Source: Devosia submarina | GTDB taxonomy: Bacteria > Pseudomonadota > Alphaproteobacteria > Rhizobiales > Devosiaceae | Direction of reading: 5' to 3' | Length of the DNA: 58,592 nucleotides | Assembly (NCBI RefSeq): GCF_003056345.1 | Contig: NZ_PYWB01000015.1 | Span: 1-58,592 of the forward strand | Part shown: positions 1 through 9,274 of the stretch, in pieces | How positions within the stretch are numbered: the stretch's first letter is position 1 | Layout of the letters: every line of letters starts with the position of its first letter | The notes under the pieces: generated by a model | The model's database searches: none | What the model saw: the letters and a program-made list of their open reading frames with translations, nothing else | Told to the model about the DNA's origin: nothing | Translations under genes and position numbers: made by a program

Positions 1-297
1 GTTCGGCTCCTGGGTTGAAGGAGCCAAAAGGGAACTCCTGAACCAGGCGATCCTCAACCAAGCCGTTGCGACCGGTGCCTTGCCGTTATCTCACCGCGCG
101 CACCCTCCCGCGCAGCGGGTTAGTTCCTCGGCCCCGGAATGCCATTCGGCTGCACGGCATGCTTTAAGAGGCGTTCGAATTGCCAGTTCAGGCCCATAAG
201 CCCGCGATAATTCAACAGCACGGCGCTCGCCGCGGCCGCTTAAGTCTAACAGGGAGCAAGCGCCGGCGGCGATATTGATGAGATGAGAAACTCGGGC
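1..297. other. Left edge, no assignable gene
   Basis: A plus-strand frame is open from base 2 to about base 200 and could be the tail of a gene starting outside the window, but its translation resembles nothing I recognise. A short hairpin (CCCGC-GCA-GCGGG, near 107-119) lies inside it without a following T-run. No RNA gene was seen. Confidence 0.3.
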
Positions 298-948
298 TCA
301 GTGCGTCAGAATCCTATGCAGGACCCCATTTATGTGTCGCTGAAGTGCTTCTACAGCGGCTGACTCGTTGCGCTCAGCGATGGCATCGAGCACCGCCTGG
401 TGCTCCTGCATCGACTTCACCGTGTTTTTAGGACCCACCGCATCAGGATTGAGAAGACGCAGTAGGTACATCTTCTGTGAATTTCGATGGTAATTGACCG
501 TCACCTGCTCGTTGCCAAGCGCCGCGATGAACGCACCGTGGAACTCCGCCTCAAGGTCCTTCACCGGTAGCCGATAGGCCTGCGGATCAGGGTTATTCTG
601 CACGAAAGTGATGATGTCCCTATGTCCGCACTGCATTCTCTTTAGCCATGCTTCATCCGCCGACTCGACGAACCGTCGAAGTCCTTCGCGCTCTAGGATC
701 TCGCGGTACTGAAACGTGCCACCTACGAACTTGACGTCTGGATAGAATATGGTCAGACCCCGTTTCTTGCGAATTTCGATCAGACCTTCGGCTTCTAGTA
801 ACGCCGAAACTTCACGCATGCGTGACAGGCCGAGCCCGATGGTCGTGCCCAACTCGTCCTGAGTCAACGTCTGCCCCAAGACCAAGCGACCCTCGATCAG
901 TGCATCGAAAAAACTTGCTAGGGCTAAGGTGTTCCTGCCTCGGGTCAT
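298..948 (-). CDS. GntR family transcriptional regulator (FCD type)
   Basis: A 216-residue regulator. The N-terminal winged helix-turn-helix (about residues 5-70) has the family pattern of a short helix, a TQDELG helix and a recognition helix with SRMREVSALLEAEGLI. The C-terminal half is all-helical and fits the FCD ligand-binding domain, with conserved Asp, His and Arg residues that may coordinate a metal and an organic-acid ligand. It is divergent from the sugar importer and uxuA operon across a 185-base gap, so it most likely controls that operon and responds to a sugar acid or lactone. The ligand is inferred from the neighbours. The length is a little short for the FadR subfamily but complete. 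Confidence 0.85.
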   Translation of the reverse strand: MTRGRNTLALASFFDALIEGRLVLGQTLTQDELGTTIGLGLSRMREVSALLEAEGLIEIRKKRGLTIFYPDVKFVGGTFQYREILEREGLRRFVESADEAWLKRMQCGHRDIITFVQNNPDPQAYRLPVKDLEAEFHGAFIAALGNEQVTVNYHRNSQKMYLLRLLNPDAVGPKNTVKSMQEHQAVLDAIAERNESAAVEALQRHINGVLHRILTH

Positions 949-1018
949 TGCCGCTTCCTTGTCCGACCGCTGCCTTTAGCGATCTTCCCGAATGATGTCA
1001 CCTTCACCAACCGCGATG

Positions 1019-1047
1019 TTGACAATGCGCAGACTATCAACTTAACC
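1019..1047 (+). promoter_or_regulatory. Candidate promoter of the sugar importer-uxuA operon
   Basis: A perfect TTGACA (1019-1024) is followed after 17 bases by TTAACC (1042-1047). It lies in the divergent gap, about 85 bases before the binding-protein start. The -35 box is strong and the -10 box weak. An AT-rich stretch at 1065-1075 is an alternative -10 region. Confidence 0.35.
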
Positions 1048-1133
1048 TACCTCAAATCAGGTAACAAATATATCTGAACGCGCAACGTCGCTATTTCGCA
1101 GCGGGCTTATGCTCGCTGTTAAGGAGGAGAGCT

Positions 1134-2456
1134 ATGGAATTTGTTCATCCGCGGAGGATCAACCGCGCTCGCCGTATCTTCATGTCGGTAGCAATGGGCG
1201 CATTGTTGGCCGGTACCTCGGGCTTCGCTATTGGTCAGGACCAACCCTATTCCGGCACACAGCTGACTTACTGGGGAGGTTTGATCTTTTCGGAAGAAGC
1301 AAATCAGCTCCTTTCCGACACAATCACCCAGTGGGGCGAAGCCAATGGCGTTCAAACCGAAGTTGTGATGATCAACCAGAATGAGACCGTTCAGCGTGTC
1401 TCCGCGGCGGTGGAATCCGGCACTATGCCTGATGCCCTCGATCTTAGCCTCGATCTGCTGATGATCATGTCCCGCCAAAATGTCTTCGTTCCGCTGGACG
1501 AGCTCTACAATCGTGTAGGAGAAGCTCAAGGCGGCTGGTACGGGTCGATCGACCTGGCGACCGACACAACCGAGGTGGCCGGCGGGCGTACCGGCCTCCC
1601 ATTTGGCGCCTCGGGTAACTTGCTGCTGCGTCGCACTGATCTGTTGGAGGCTGCGGGTTTTGACTCTGCGCCAGGGACGTGGGAGGAGCTCGTGGCACAG
1701 GCAGAGGCGGTTAACGCCCCGCCAGTATCCGGGCTGGGTCTGGCGCTGTCCAATGTTGGCGATGGCAATGTGCAAGTCTCGGTTCTGCAGTCCTATGGTG
1801 GACGCATTGCCGATGAAACGGGTGAGAACGTCACCATCAAGTCCGACGAGACTCGCGCCTACCTTACCTGGCTGAAAGATGCATGGGATCGCGGCGTATT
1901 TCCACCTGGCAATGCCACTTGGGACGGAGCTGGTGATAACCAGGTCTATCTGTCCGGCCAGGCAGCCTTCATCGCGAACACAGGCTCTGTGGGAATTGCC
2001 GCCCGCAACGATGACCCTGAGCTTTACGAGTTTACGGCGTATTCGGCACTGCCTGCGGGTCCGACGGGCACCATCTCGCCCATCACCCCACAGGTGCGCG
2101 CCGTTTCGGCGACAAGCGATAATCAAGAAGCAGCAATGGCTCTGTTGGAGCACCTGTCGCAGCCTGAGTTTCTTCAGGAGTACTACAAGCTGGCTATCTA
2201 TGGTCCAGTTCTTCAGGGACAAGCAGGGTTTGAAGCGTTCAATGGGGAAGACCCCATCCACGCCGGCCTGCTCGACCTTGTTCAAAAGGGTACTGCTCCC
2301 GGATATCCAGACGTCTACAACTCTGCCTACGCCGACCTTATGGCGAACTTCATCGTTCCCAAGATGGCTCAACGCGTGGTGATCGATGGCTGGGACTTTG
2401 ACCGCGCCATGGATGAAGCGCAGGCAGCTGGCCAAGCGATCTACGACAAGTATTGA
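1134..2456 (+). CDS. Sugar ABC transporter substrate-binding protein (family 1)
   Basis: A 440-residue periplasmic binding protein of the extracellular solute-binding family 1 (SBP_bac_1), the receptor of a CUT1-type carbohydrate importer. It has a basic N-terminus followed by a hydrophobic stretch (about residues 15-33) that acts as an export signal. A strong Shine-Dalgarno sequence (aaggagga) just before 1134 fixes the start. Typical family features follow: a GLPFGAS-like hinge segment, a GTWEEL helix start and a late WDFDRAMDEAQAAGQ helix. It is the first gene of an operon with two permeases, mannonate dehydratase and an ATPase, so the substrate is probably a uronate or uronate-containing sugar. 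That specificity is inferred from uxuA and is not visible in the protein. Confidence 0.9.
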   Translation: MEFVHPRRINRARRIFMSVAMGALLAGTSGFAIGQDQPYSGTQLTYWGGLIFSEEANQLLSDTITQWGEANGVQTEVVMINQNETVQRVSAAVESGTMPDALDLSLDLLMIMSRQNVFVPLDELYNRVGEAQGGWYGSIDLATDTTEVAGGRTGLPFGASGNLLLRRTDLLEAAGFDSAPGTWEELVAQAEAVNAPPVSGLGLALSNVGDGNVQVSVLQSYGGRIADETGENVTIKSDETRAYLTWLKDAWDRGVFPPGNATWDGAGDNQVYLSGQAAFIANTGSVGIAARNDDPELYEFTAYSALPAGPTGTISPITPQVRAVSATSDNQEAAMALLEHLSQPEFLQEYYKLAIYGPVLQGQAGFEAFNGEDPIHAGLLDLVQKGTAPGYPDVYNSAYADLMANFIVPKMAQRVVIDGWDFDRAMDEAQAAGQAIYDKY

Positions 2457-2465
2457 TCCTAACAA

Positions 2466-2487
2466 CCGGGCGGCAAGCGCCGCCTGG
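2466..2487 (+). promoter_or_regulatory. Hairpin between binding protein and permease genes
   Basis: CCGGGCGGC (2466-2474), loop AAGC, then GCCGCCTGG form a 9-pair stem with one G-U pair. It has no T-run. Such hairpins after binding-protein genes commonly protect the upstream mRNA segment and lower downstream expression, which suits the need for excess binding protein. Confidence 0.55.
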
Positions 2488-2510
2488 TCTCTCCCTGTTG
2501 CGAGCATCTC

Positions 2511-3425
2511 ATGACCGACACTCCGGTTTTCCGCCGGCGGCGGCAATGGCTAACGGATAGCCGTCGTACGCACCTTTTTGCCTATGCGCTTGTGGTACCG
2601 GTGCTGCTTTTGATCATTGGGCTTGTCGCCTATCCGTTCGGCTTTGCCATCTGGGTATCATTCACCGATCGGGTGATCGGCAGCGTCGGCAATTTCGTCG
2701 GGCTCGCCAACTTCGAGTATTTGTCTCGCAGCGCAACATTCGGCGCGGCCGTATCAAACACAATCTTCCTTGTGGTCGTCACCGGCGTTCTCAAGCTCGG
2801 CATTGGGCTGGGGCTCGCGTTACTGGTTAATCAGCAGTTGCCCGGACGTGGCTTGTTCCGCTCCTTTCTGATGCTTCCCTGGGCCATGCCCGCCTTTGTT
2901 GCCTTTCTCACCTGGCGCGTGCTTTACCAGCCAGTCGGCGGCGGCCTAAATCTTGTGCTGACCCAAACCGGCATCTACCCTCACGTTATCGATTGGCTCG
3001 GCCAGCGCCCGACAGCTATGCCGTCTGTGATCTTGGCGTCGGTCTGGCGTGGATTTCCCTTTTGGTTCATCTCGATACTCGCCGCTTTGCAATCGATCCC
3101 CAAGGAACTGTATGAGGCGGCCCGAGTCGATGGTGCTAATGCCTGGCAGCGCTTCTGGATGGTTACGGCCCCCGGCATCCGCCAGGTCGTTCTGGTAACG
3201 GCCCTCCTTTCCTCCATCTGGACTGCCAACGCGTTTGAGCACGTTTGGCTGCTAACCCAGGGCGGTCCATCAGATGCTACGATGGTCTTCCCAGTGCTGG
3301 CCTACTTCGGAATGCAGACGCAACGCATCGGCGAAGCCGCCGCTGTCTCGGTCTCCATGATGCCTGTGCTGCTTGTGCTGCTTATCGCAGTCACGGCAGT
3401 GATGCAGAGGGATGACGAGCGATGA
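2511..3425 (+). CDS. Sugar ABC transporter permease (MalF-like)
   Basis: A 304-residue inner-membrane permease of the CUT1 family with about six transmembrane segments. The cytoplasmic EAA loop that docks the ATPase is visible at about residues 202-210 (EAARVDGA, then FWMVTAPG). It follows the binding protein after 54 bases that hold a hairpin and overlaps the next permease by four bases (ATGA), so the two are translationally coupled. It should form the translocation pore with the 295-residue partner. Confidence 0.9.
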   Translation: MTDTPVFRRRRQWLTDSRRTHLFAYALVVPVLLLIIGLVAYPFGFAIWVSFTDRVIGSVGNFVGLANFEYLSRSATFGAAVSNTIFLVVVTGVLKLGIGLGLALLVNQQLPGRGLFRSFLMLPWAMPAFVAFLTWRVLYQPVGGGLNLVLTQTGIYPHVIDWLGQRPTAMPSVILASVWRGFPFWFISILAALQSIPKELYEAARVDGANAWQRFWMVTAPGIRQVVLVTALLSSIWTANAFEHVWLLTQGGPSDATMVFPVLAYFGMQTQRIGEAAAVSVSMMPVLLVLLIAVTAVMQRDDER

Positions 3426-4309
3426 CAGTCATGAGTTCCGATGGGCCTGTGCGCAGCAAGGGCGGTTCGGTCATGAGCGAACGACAGCGTATGATCCTCG
3501 GCCGGCTGCTAAGCTACCTCACGTTGGGCATAGCCGTTCTGCTCATCCTGTTCCCTGTCTACTGGATGGTCATCACCTCGCTCAAACTACCTCGCGAAAT
3601 CTACCGTGTGCCTTCGCTGTGGCCGAAAGCCTTCACACTCGACAACTACTATACGCTGCTGTTCGACAAGAACTTCCTCCATCCCATATTCAACAGCCTG
3701 ATCGTTGCCACAACGGTGACTGTGATCTCGGTAATCTTCTCTGCGTTTGCGGCGTATTCGATGGTTCGCTTCCGCTACCGCTTCAAAGGCGTTATCGGCC
3801 GACTAATCCTCTTCGCCTATTTGACGCCCGGTTCATTGCTGTTCATCCCCTTGTCCATCCTTATGGCGCAGCTAGGTCTGTCCAATAGCTTGCAAGGGCT
3901 GATCCTGGTTGATCTCGCCTTCTCGGTACCGCTAGCGACCTGGCTATTGCAGGGTTATTTCCGAGGTGTACCGCGGGAGCTTGAGGAACAGGGGTTGATT
4001 GACGGATTGAGCCGGATGGGTGCCCTTTTTCGTATCGTGCTCCCGTTGTCCGCGCCCGGGATCGCCGCGGTGTCCATATTCGTCTTCACCGGAGCGTGGA
4101 ATGAGCTGCTGTTTGCTCTAGTGCTGGTGACTTCAGAAAGTCAGCGCACAGCACCACTGGCGCTCAACTACCTCATAACTTCCGATGTGCTCCCCTGGGG
4201 ACCCTTGATGGCCGGCGCCGTCGTCTCCTCGCTACCTCTAATGATCCTCTATTTCGTTGCCCAACGCTTCATGGTGCAGGGGCTGACGGCAGGCTCCGTC
4301 AAGGGCTGA
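3422..4309 (+). CDS. Sugar ABC transporter permease (MalG-like)
   Basis: A 295-residue second permease of the CUT1 importer, with about six hydrophobic segments. Its EAA-type loop at residues 187-197 reads ELEEQGLIDGL, a slightly divergent form, followed by the usual LPLSAPG. The ATG at 3422 shares bases with the upstream stop codon. An internal Met at residue 18 (3473) is a possible alternative start because the first 20 residues are not typical, but the ATGA overlap supports the upstream one. Confidence 0.9.
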   Translation: MTVMSSDGPVRSKGGSVMSERQRMILGRLLSYLTLGIAVLLILFPVYWMVITSLKLPREIYRVPSLWPKAFTLDNYYTLLFDKNFLHPIFNSLIVATTVTVISVIFSAFAAYSMVRFRYRFKGVIGRLILFAYLTPGSLLFIPLSILMAQLGLSNSLQGLILVDLAFSVPLATWLLQGYFRGVPRELEEQGLIDGLSRMGALFRIVLPLSAPGIAAVSIFVFTGAWNELLFALVLVTSESQRTAPLALNYLITSDVLPWGPLMAGAVVSSLPLMILYFVAQRFMVQGLTAGSVKG

Positions 4310-4336
4310 ACGTTCTCACTTCTTAAGGACCTTACA

Positions 4337-5386
4337 ATGACTATCCGCATCGCAGTTGGCCAGTTTCATGATCTTACGGACGAACGCCTCCGCTTCGCCG
4401 CTCAAATTGGCGCCACGGGCATCCAAATGAACAATCCCAGCTTGCCAGGAGAGACCCGCTGGGAGGAAAAGGACCTTCGGGCCTTGGTTCAAAAGGTGGA
4501 AGCGGCAGGGCTGAAGTTCGAAGCGATTGAGAATGTGCCCACGCACTTTTATCACAAGGCTATGCTGGGTCTGGAAGGCCGCGACGAGCAGATTGAGAAC
4601 TACCGGACCACCATCCGGGCAGTGGCACGGGCCGGCGTGCCAATTCTAGGCTATCACTTCATGCCCAACTCAGTTTGGAGCACAGATCGCAACGCGCCCA
4701 CCCGCGGAGGCGCCTTGGCCCGCCGGTTCGATATGGCGGTTGTCGACGCAAATTCTACTGACCTTGAAACTCTGCGTTCTTATATGCCGACCACATTGGG
4801 ACACGCCTTTTCCATGCCGCTCAAGAGCAAGGAAGAGGCCGTGATCACCGAAGAAGAAATGTGGGCCAATTACGAATACTTCATCAAAGCCGTACTCCCA
4901 GTTGCAGAGGAAGAGGGCATTCGACTTGCATTGCATCCGGATGATCCTCCGGTGCCGATGTTGGGGGGAGTCGCTCGTCTGTTCTATCGGCAAGAAGGCT
5001 TCAAGCGCGCCTACGAGCTGGCCGGAGGAAGCAAGGCCTGGGCCCTTGACCTATGTCTTGGCTGCTGCTCCGAAATGTCGGGCGGCAAGGTCAATGTTAC
5101 TGAGATGATCGAGTATTTTGGACCAAAGGGTGCCATCGCCTACATCCACTTCCGCGATGTACAGGGGTCCGTTCCCGACTTCACGGAGTGCTTCATAGGC
5201 GACGGAAACTTCGACCCTGCTGAGGTAATGGTGCTGCTCGCCAAGAGTGGTTTTGATGGTTTCTTGCTCGATGACCACGTGCCCAAGATGGATGACGACA
5301 GCACTTGGAACCATCGCGGGCGCGCTCATGCAATCGGCTACATGCAGGGATTGCTTCGTATGGCAGAGTTCTTACGGGCAGCCTGA
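4337..5386 (+). CDS. uxuA: D-mannonate dehydratase
   Basis: A 349-residue TIM-barrel enzyme of the UxuA family. It dehydrates D-mannonate to 2-keto-3-deoxy-D-gluconate in hexuronate breakdown. Diagnostic segments are LHPDDPPVPMLGG (from residue 199), the Cys-rich DLCLGCC (238-244), IHFRDVQG with His271, LLDDHVP (311-316) and HRGRAHAIGYMQGLLR (326-341). His200, the Cys cluster, His271 and the Asp pair fall where the family binds Mn or Fe. The size matches the shorter bacterial form rather than the roughly 390-residue E. coli enzyme. It sits between the permease and ATPase genes of the importer, which strongly suggests that the imported sugar feeds the hexuronate pathway. The next enzymes (KDG kinase and aldolase) are not in the window. 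Confidence 0.88.
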   Translation: MTIRIAVGQFHDLTDERLRFAAQIGATGIQMNNPSLPGETRWEEKDLRALVQKVEAAGLKFEAIENVPTHFYHKAMLGLEGRDEQIENYRTTIRAVARAGVPILGYHFMPNSVWSTDRNAPTRGGALARRFDMAVVDANSTDLETLRSYMPTTLGHAFSMPLKSKEEAVITEEEMWANYEYFIKAVLPVAEEEGIRLALHPDDPPVPMLGGVARLFYRQEGFKRAYELAGGSKAWALDLCLGCCSEMSGGKVNVTEMIEYFGPKGAIAYIHFRDVQGSVPDFTECFIGDGNFDPAEVMVLLAKSGFDGFLLDDHVPKMDDDSTWNHRGRAHAIGYMQGLLRMAEFLRAA

Positions 5387-5397
5387 AAGGATACTCT

Positions 5398-6471
5398 ATG
5401 GCGAACCTCACTATTCGCGACGTCCGCAAATCTTACGGTAGCGTCCCGGTCCTACACGGGGTTTCCATCGAAATACCCGATGGAGAGTTCGTCATTCTTG
5501 TTGGACCCTCCGGATGCGGTAAGTCCACGCTGCTGCGCATGATTGCAGGGCTTGAAACCATAACCAGTGGCGAGATCGAGATCGGTGACCGCGTGGTTAA
5601 TGACCTGCCACCACGAGCGCGGGACATCGCCATGGTGTTCCAAAACTATGCTCTTTATCCGCACAAGAACGTTGCCGAGAACATGGGTTACGCGCTTAAG
5701 CTAGCTGGCCGGTCAAAGGAGGAGATTGCGAAACGGGTAAACGCGGCGGCTGACATACTCGATCTGAAGCCGTTGCTCTACCGCCGCCCCTCACAACTGT
5801 CTGGTGGCCAGCGTCAACGCGTTGCCATGGGCCGCGCCATCGTGCGAGATCCGAAGGTCTTCCTATTCGACGAGCCCTTGTCAAACCTGGACGCCAAGCT
5901 ACGCGTCGCTATGCGCTCCGAAATCAAGGAACTGCACCAGCGGCTCAGGACCACCACGGTCTATGTCACTCATGACCAAATCGAAGCCATGACGATGGCC
6001 GATCGCATCGTCGTCATGCATTCCGGGGTAGTTGAACAGGTTGGTGCACCACTAGACCTATATGATCGTCCGGCCAACACCTTTGTTGCAGGCTTCCTGG
6101 GTTCGCCGGCCATGAATATCCTTCCTGGTCAAATCCGGCGGGAGAACAGCACGGCTATTTTTGACCTTGCTGGAGGCGGCAGTCTGCAGCTGCCGCCAGG
6201 GACGGTGGGGGAGGCCGGGCAACCCTTGTTGCTGGGGATACGCCCAGAGCACATTGTTGTCGATCCGACCGGCGACGCCTCCTTCAATGCAGATGTTGTC
6301 GTGCTCGAGCCAACGGGCGCTGATACGCTGATCACAACGCGTATCGGTAGTACTGACCTGCTGGTGCTAATTCGCGACCGCATGAACGCAACCGTTGGCA
6401 AGCCCCTGCCATTGGCCATCCAACCAGGCCGCCTTCACCTATTCGAGCCGAATACCGGCAGGCGGCTTTGA
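5398..6471 (+). CDS. Sugar ABC transporter ATP-binding protein (MalK/UgpC-like)
   Basis: A 357-residue ATPase of the CUT1 family. It has Walker A GPSGCGKST (about residues 36-44), the NYALYPH Q-loop, signature LSGGQRQR, Walker B VFLFDEPLSNLD and a THDQIEAM switch. A C-terminal OB/TOBE regulatory domain (about 240-350) includes GIRPEH. The frame is open further upstream, but the ATG at 5398 is preceded by GAAAGGA and begins exactly at the conserved MANLTIRDVRKSYG start. It is the last gene of the operon, 11 bases after uxuA. Confidence 0.92.
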   Translation: MANLTIRDVRKSYGSVPVLHGVSIEIPDGEFVILVGPSGCGKSTLLRMIAGLETITSGEIEIGDRVVNDLPPRARDIAMVFQNYALYPHKNVAENMGYALKLAGRSKEEIAKRVNAAADILDLKPLLYRRPSQLSGGQRQRVAMGRAIVRDPKVFLFDEPLSNLDAKLRVAMRSEIKELHQRLRTTTVYVTHDQIEAMTMADRIVVMHSGVVEQVGAPLDLYDRPANTFVAGFLGSPAMNILPGQIRRENSTAIFDLAGGGSLQLPPGTVGEAGQPLLLGIRPEHIVVDPTGDASFNADVVVLEPTGADTLITTRIGSTDLLVLIRDRMNATVGKPLPLAIQPGRLHLFEPNTGRRL

Positions 6472-6696
6472 GGCTATAGAGGTTCGATGGCTAACGGCTT
6501 GCGCCATTAGGCCAATTCGGCACCATCACCGCACGTTTCTCCCGGCAGCTATACGGACATGCCGTCCTGAAAGCCGTCACGTAACACCCGGCTCCTTTTG
6601 GATTGAGGTTGGCTGCAGCCACTCCTGTGGCGTGATTGATCACTATGGATTGGGGTTTGTCGCCCCCTAAGGTTCTTGCCGGCTTGCGGGCGCCGA

Positions 6697-7446
6697 TCAG
6701 TACGTGGTTCGCCCGCCGGAAAGATCGAAAACACTAGCGGTCGTGAAGCTGTTTTCCCGTGAGACCAGCCAGGCAACCATGGCGGCGGCCTCATCCACTT
6801 CGAGGAACCGGCCCCGTGGGATGCGGACCAGCATGTACTCAATGAATTCGGGCGTGAGGGTCTCGAGTATGCGGGTCCTGGCGGTGGCCGGTGTGATTGC
6901 ATTGACGGCTATGTTGTACTTGGCCAGTTCCTTACCGAGCGACTTGGTGAGCCCGATCACTCCTGCCTTGGCGGCGGAATAAGCTGAGAGATTGGGATTG
7001 CCCTCCTTCCCAGCGACTGAAGAAATATTGACGATACGGCCATAGTTGTGCGCCTTCATCGATCCGATGAAGACCTTGTTCACATAGAAAGTGCCGTTGA
7101 GGTTGATCTCCACAACTCGGCGCCATTCATCCGGATCATAGTCTTCAAGCGCTGCGTTGGTGCCAGCAATACCGGCTGAGTTGACGAGGATGGACACCGG
7201 CCCGACCGCCGCCTCGACCTCGGCATGCGCAGCCACAAGGCCGGGCAGGTCGGTGATGTCGACCGCGACGCTGGAGGCGCCCGGGCCTAAGGCTGCAACC
7301 GCACTGGCCAGCAGATCGGGATCAAGGTCCCAGAGGCTGACTCTGGCGCCGCTGTTGAGTAGCCGCTTGGCCATAGCGAATCCGAGCCCCTGCGCACCCC
7401 CGGTGACAACGGCTGTTTGGTTGGAAAGGTCTATGGTGTTCATCAT
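6697..7446 (-). CDS. Short-chain dehydrogenase/reductase
   Basis: A 249-residue classical SDR. It has the nucleotide-binding TGGAQGLG motif near residue 15, NSAG near 90, a catalytic Ser in NISSVAG and the YSAAK active site near 155. It is the last gene of the minus-strand rhamnose-type operon, and its start overlaps the end of the upstream hydrolase by four bases. In known non-phosphorylating L-rhamnose pathways an SDR oxidises either L-rhamnose or 2-keto-3-deoxy-L-rhamnonate; a Gfo/Idh/MocA enzyme is available here for the first step, so the second role is favoured. A decayed relative of this gene lies at about 27.9-28.2 kb. Either of the two adjacent ATG codons could be used. Confidence 0.87.
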   Translation of the reverse strand: MMNTIDLSNQTAVVTGGAQGLGFAMAKRLLNSGARVSLWDLDPDLLASAVAALGPGASSVAVDITDLPGLVAAHAEVEAAVGPVSILVNSAGIAGTNAALEDYDPDEWRRVVEINLNGTFYVNKVFIGSMKAHNYGRIVNISSVAGKEGNPNLSAYSAAKAGVIGLTKSLGKELAKYNIAVNAITPATARTRILETLTPEFIEYMLVRIPRGRFLEVDEAAAMVAWLVSRENSFTTASVFDLSGGRTTY

Positions 7447-8318
7447 GGTCTTCCTGTGTCGAACTGTTCGAGAACGGCGCCTGCGCCCCGCAGCAAGCGT
7501 GCCATGTTGTCGTGGAGAATGGCCTTGTGCGCCCCGGCTGGGAACGGAGCATGGCGCGTCAGCATGGAAACGGTCTGCCCATAAGTCATGTGGCGAAGGC
7601 AGACCGGGTAGTCCGATCCCCAGATGATGCGGTCAGCTCCAAAGGCTGCCAGTACGGGCGCCCATTGGGATTGTGCATCGGGATAAGGAAATTCCTGCGG
7701 CGGCAGGGTGATGTTGCCCATGCCTGAATATTTGAGGTGGATATTAGGACAGTCGGCCAGCGAGATGACTGGTGTGCCGGAATGAGCGCCATCGGCGTGG
7801 CGGTCGCCCATATGGGCGAGGTGGTGCAGCAGGATGTGCAGCGAGGGTAGCTGGATAGCGAGCGCGCGCACGGCCTCCATCTGGTGGGGAAGCGCCGACA
7901 TGCTCACAAGCAGTGATCGCTCGGCCGCCAAATGCATGAAGGGCAAGCCCTCTGGCCCGGTCAGCCAACTGCCGTCCTCGCTTGCGTCCAGATATTGGGT
8001 GAAGCCAGCAAAGTCCCAGCGACTCAGGGCCTGCTCGAGCCGTTGCACGGCGCCGGGGGTCCGAAAATCAGGCGCCCATCGGCATTCAAGGTCTGGGAAC
8101 ACGAGGAGGCGTCCAGGGTGACGTGCGGAGGCTTCGTAGGCATAGTCCACATTATGCGCATTATCCCCGATCCGGGCACAGATGACCACCGCCCGCTCCA
8201 CTCCGTTCTGGTCCATCTCGAACAGCAACTGTTCGACGCGGGCGCGGGTCCCCGGATCGGGAACGAGCGACTGGTAGGGCCAGTGCTCCCAAACATGGGT
8301 ATGGGCGTCGATGATCAT
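7443..8318 (-). CDS. Amidohydrolase, probable sugar lactonase (COG3618)
   Basis: A 291-residue metal-dependent hydrolase of the amidohydrolase-2 family. The start is placed at MIIDAHTHVWEHW, whose HTH is the metal-binding motif; this ATG overlaps the stop of the upstream ATPase gene by four bases. Further landmarks are the LLHHLAHMGD strand (about 163-173), the LKYSGMGN strand and WGSDYPVC near residue 238. Relatives hydrolyse L-fucono- or L-rhamnono-lactones. The neighbouring dehydrogenases and rhamnonate-dehydratase-like enzyme make opening of L-rhamnono-lactone the best guess. An in-frame extension into the ATPase gene is not believed. Confidence 0.82.
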   Translation of the reverse strand: MIIDAHTHVWEHWPYQSLVPDPGTRARVEQLLFEMDQNGVERAVVICARIGDNAHNVDYAYEASARHPGRLLVFPDLECRWAPDFRTPGAVQRLEQALSRWDFAGFTQYLDASEDGSWLTGPEGLPFMHLAAERSLLVSMSALPHQMEAVRALAIQLPSLHILLHHLAHMGDRHADGAHSGTPVISLADCPNIHLKYSGMGNITLPPQEFPYPDAQSQWAPVLAAFGADRIIWGSDYPVCLRHMTYGQTVSMLTRHAPFPAGAHKAILHDNMARLLRGAGAVLEQFDTGRP

Positions 8319-9274
8319 GCAACCACTGCGTCTGCTTTGGCCTGACTGACCGCTAACTGGATCTGCGCGGCGGTCACAGCAATCTCGCCGGCGCGAGCAG
8401 GCGCGGCGACGGCACGGTGCGGCCCGGTGGGGTAAAGCAGCACTTGGTCCCGGGGCGCCAACACTGGCGGGCGGGCTTGATTCAGGTTCCACGGCGTGTC
8501 GGGATCAGGGGAGGGTACCGCTTCGATCAGCGAGCGGGTATAGGGATGGGCAGGATCGTGGATGACCTCTTCGGTGGCGCCAACTTCCATAATCTGGCCG
8601 CCATGCAGCACCACGATGGAGTCGGCCACCTGATAGGCCGTAGTCAGGTCGTGGGTGACATAGATCAGCGAAATGCCCCGGCTGCGATTGAGCTCGTAAA
8701 GAATCTCGAGAATGGTCGAGCGCAGCGAGGCATCGACCATGGACACGGGTTCGTCTGCCAGAATGATCTGGGGTTCAAGCAGCAGCGCGCGAGCGATCAT
8801 CACCCGCTGGCGCTGTCCACCCGAAATCTGGTGCGGATATTTTCCCAGCGTCTGTGCCGGATTGAGCCCGACGCTGCGCAGTGTTTTTTCAATCCTGTCG
8901 TAAGACTGGTCGCGCGAAGCGGAAAGCCCGAAGGCCTTGAGCGGCGCCAACAGCGGATGATCGATCTTGTAGAAAGGATTAAAGGCGTCGAACGGATCCT
9001 GGAAGATGGCCTGGACTTCACGTCGGAACCGCTTTTGTGCCGCCCCGTCCATCCTGGTGAGGGGCTGGCCGTCATAGATCACTTCGCCGCTGGTGGGATG
9101 CTGAAAGCCCAGCAGCATGCGCAGCAGCGTGGTCTTGCCACTGCCGCTTTCGCCCACCACTGCCGTGATGGCGGGATGAGCGCCACCTGCAGCCAACGAC
9201 ACATTGGCAAGAGCTTGCTTGCCAGAGAAGGAGACGGAGGCCGCCCGCACTTCAAGGAGCTTGTTCATGGTCAC
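8315..9274 (-). CDS. Peptide-type ABC transporter ATP-binding protein (DppF-like)
   Basis: A 319-residue ATPase of the oligopeptide/nickel importer family. It has Walker A GESGSGKTT, Q-loop FQDPFDAFNP, signature ISGGQRQR, Walker B IILADEPVSMVD and the YVTHDLTTAYQ switch. The C-terminal tail lacks the Cys-rich segment common in DppF/OppF proteins and ends in an unusual Ala-rich stretch. It overlaps both neighbours by four bases. It pairs with the 284-residue ATPase to energise the importer of the rhamnose-type operon. Confidence 0.9.
   Translation of the reverse strand: MTMNKLLEVRAASVSFSGKQALANVSLAAGGAHPAITAVVGESGSGKTTLLRMLLGFQHPTSGEVIYDGQPLTRMDGAAQKRFRREVQAIFQDPFDAFNPFYKIDHPLLAPLKAFGLSASRDQSYDRIEKTLRSVGLNPAQTLGKYPHQISGGQRQRVMIARALLLEPQIILADEPVSMVDASLRSTILEILYELNRSRGISLIYVTHDLTTAYQVADSIVVLHGGQIMEVGATEEVIHDPAHPYTRSLIEAVPSPDPDTPWNLNQARPPVLAPRDQVLLYPTGPHRAVAAPARAGEIAVTAAQIQLAVSQAKADAVVA

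Noticed and set aside
1119..2546. 475-codon minus-strand frame opposite the first binding-protein gene
   Set aside because: It lies fully antisense to a clear SBP_bac_1 gene, has an Arg/His/Cys-rich composition without any domain, and reflects the high GC third-position bias.
7443..8492. 349-residue version of the COG3618 hydrolase
   Set aside because: The first 58 residues lie inside the ATPase gene and are Arg/Ser/Cys-rich; the ATG at 8318 begins exactly at the HTH metal motif and overlaps the ATPase stop.
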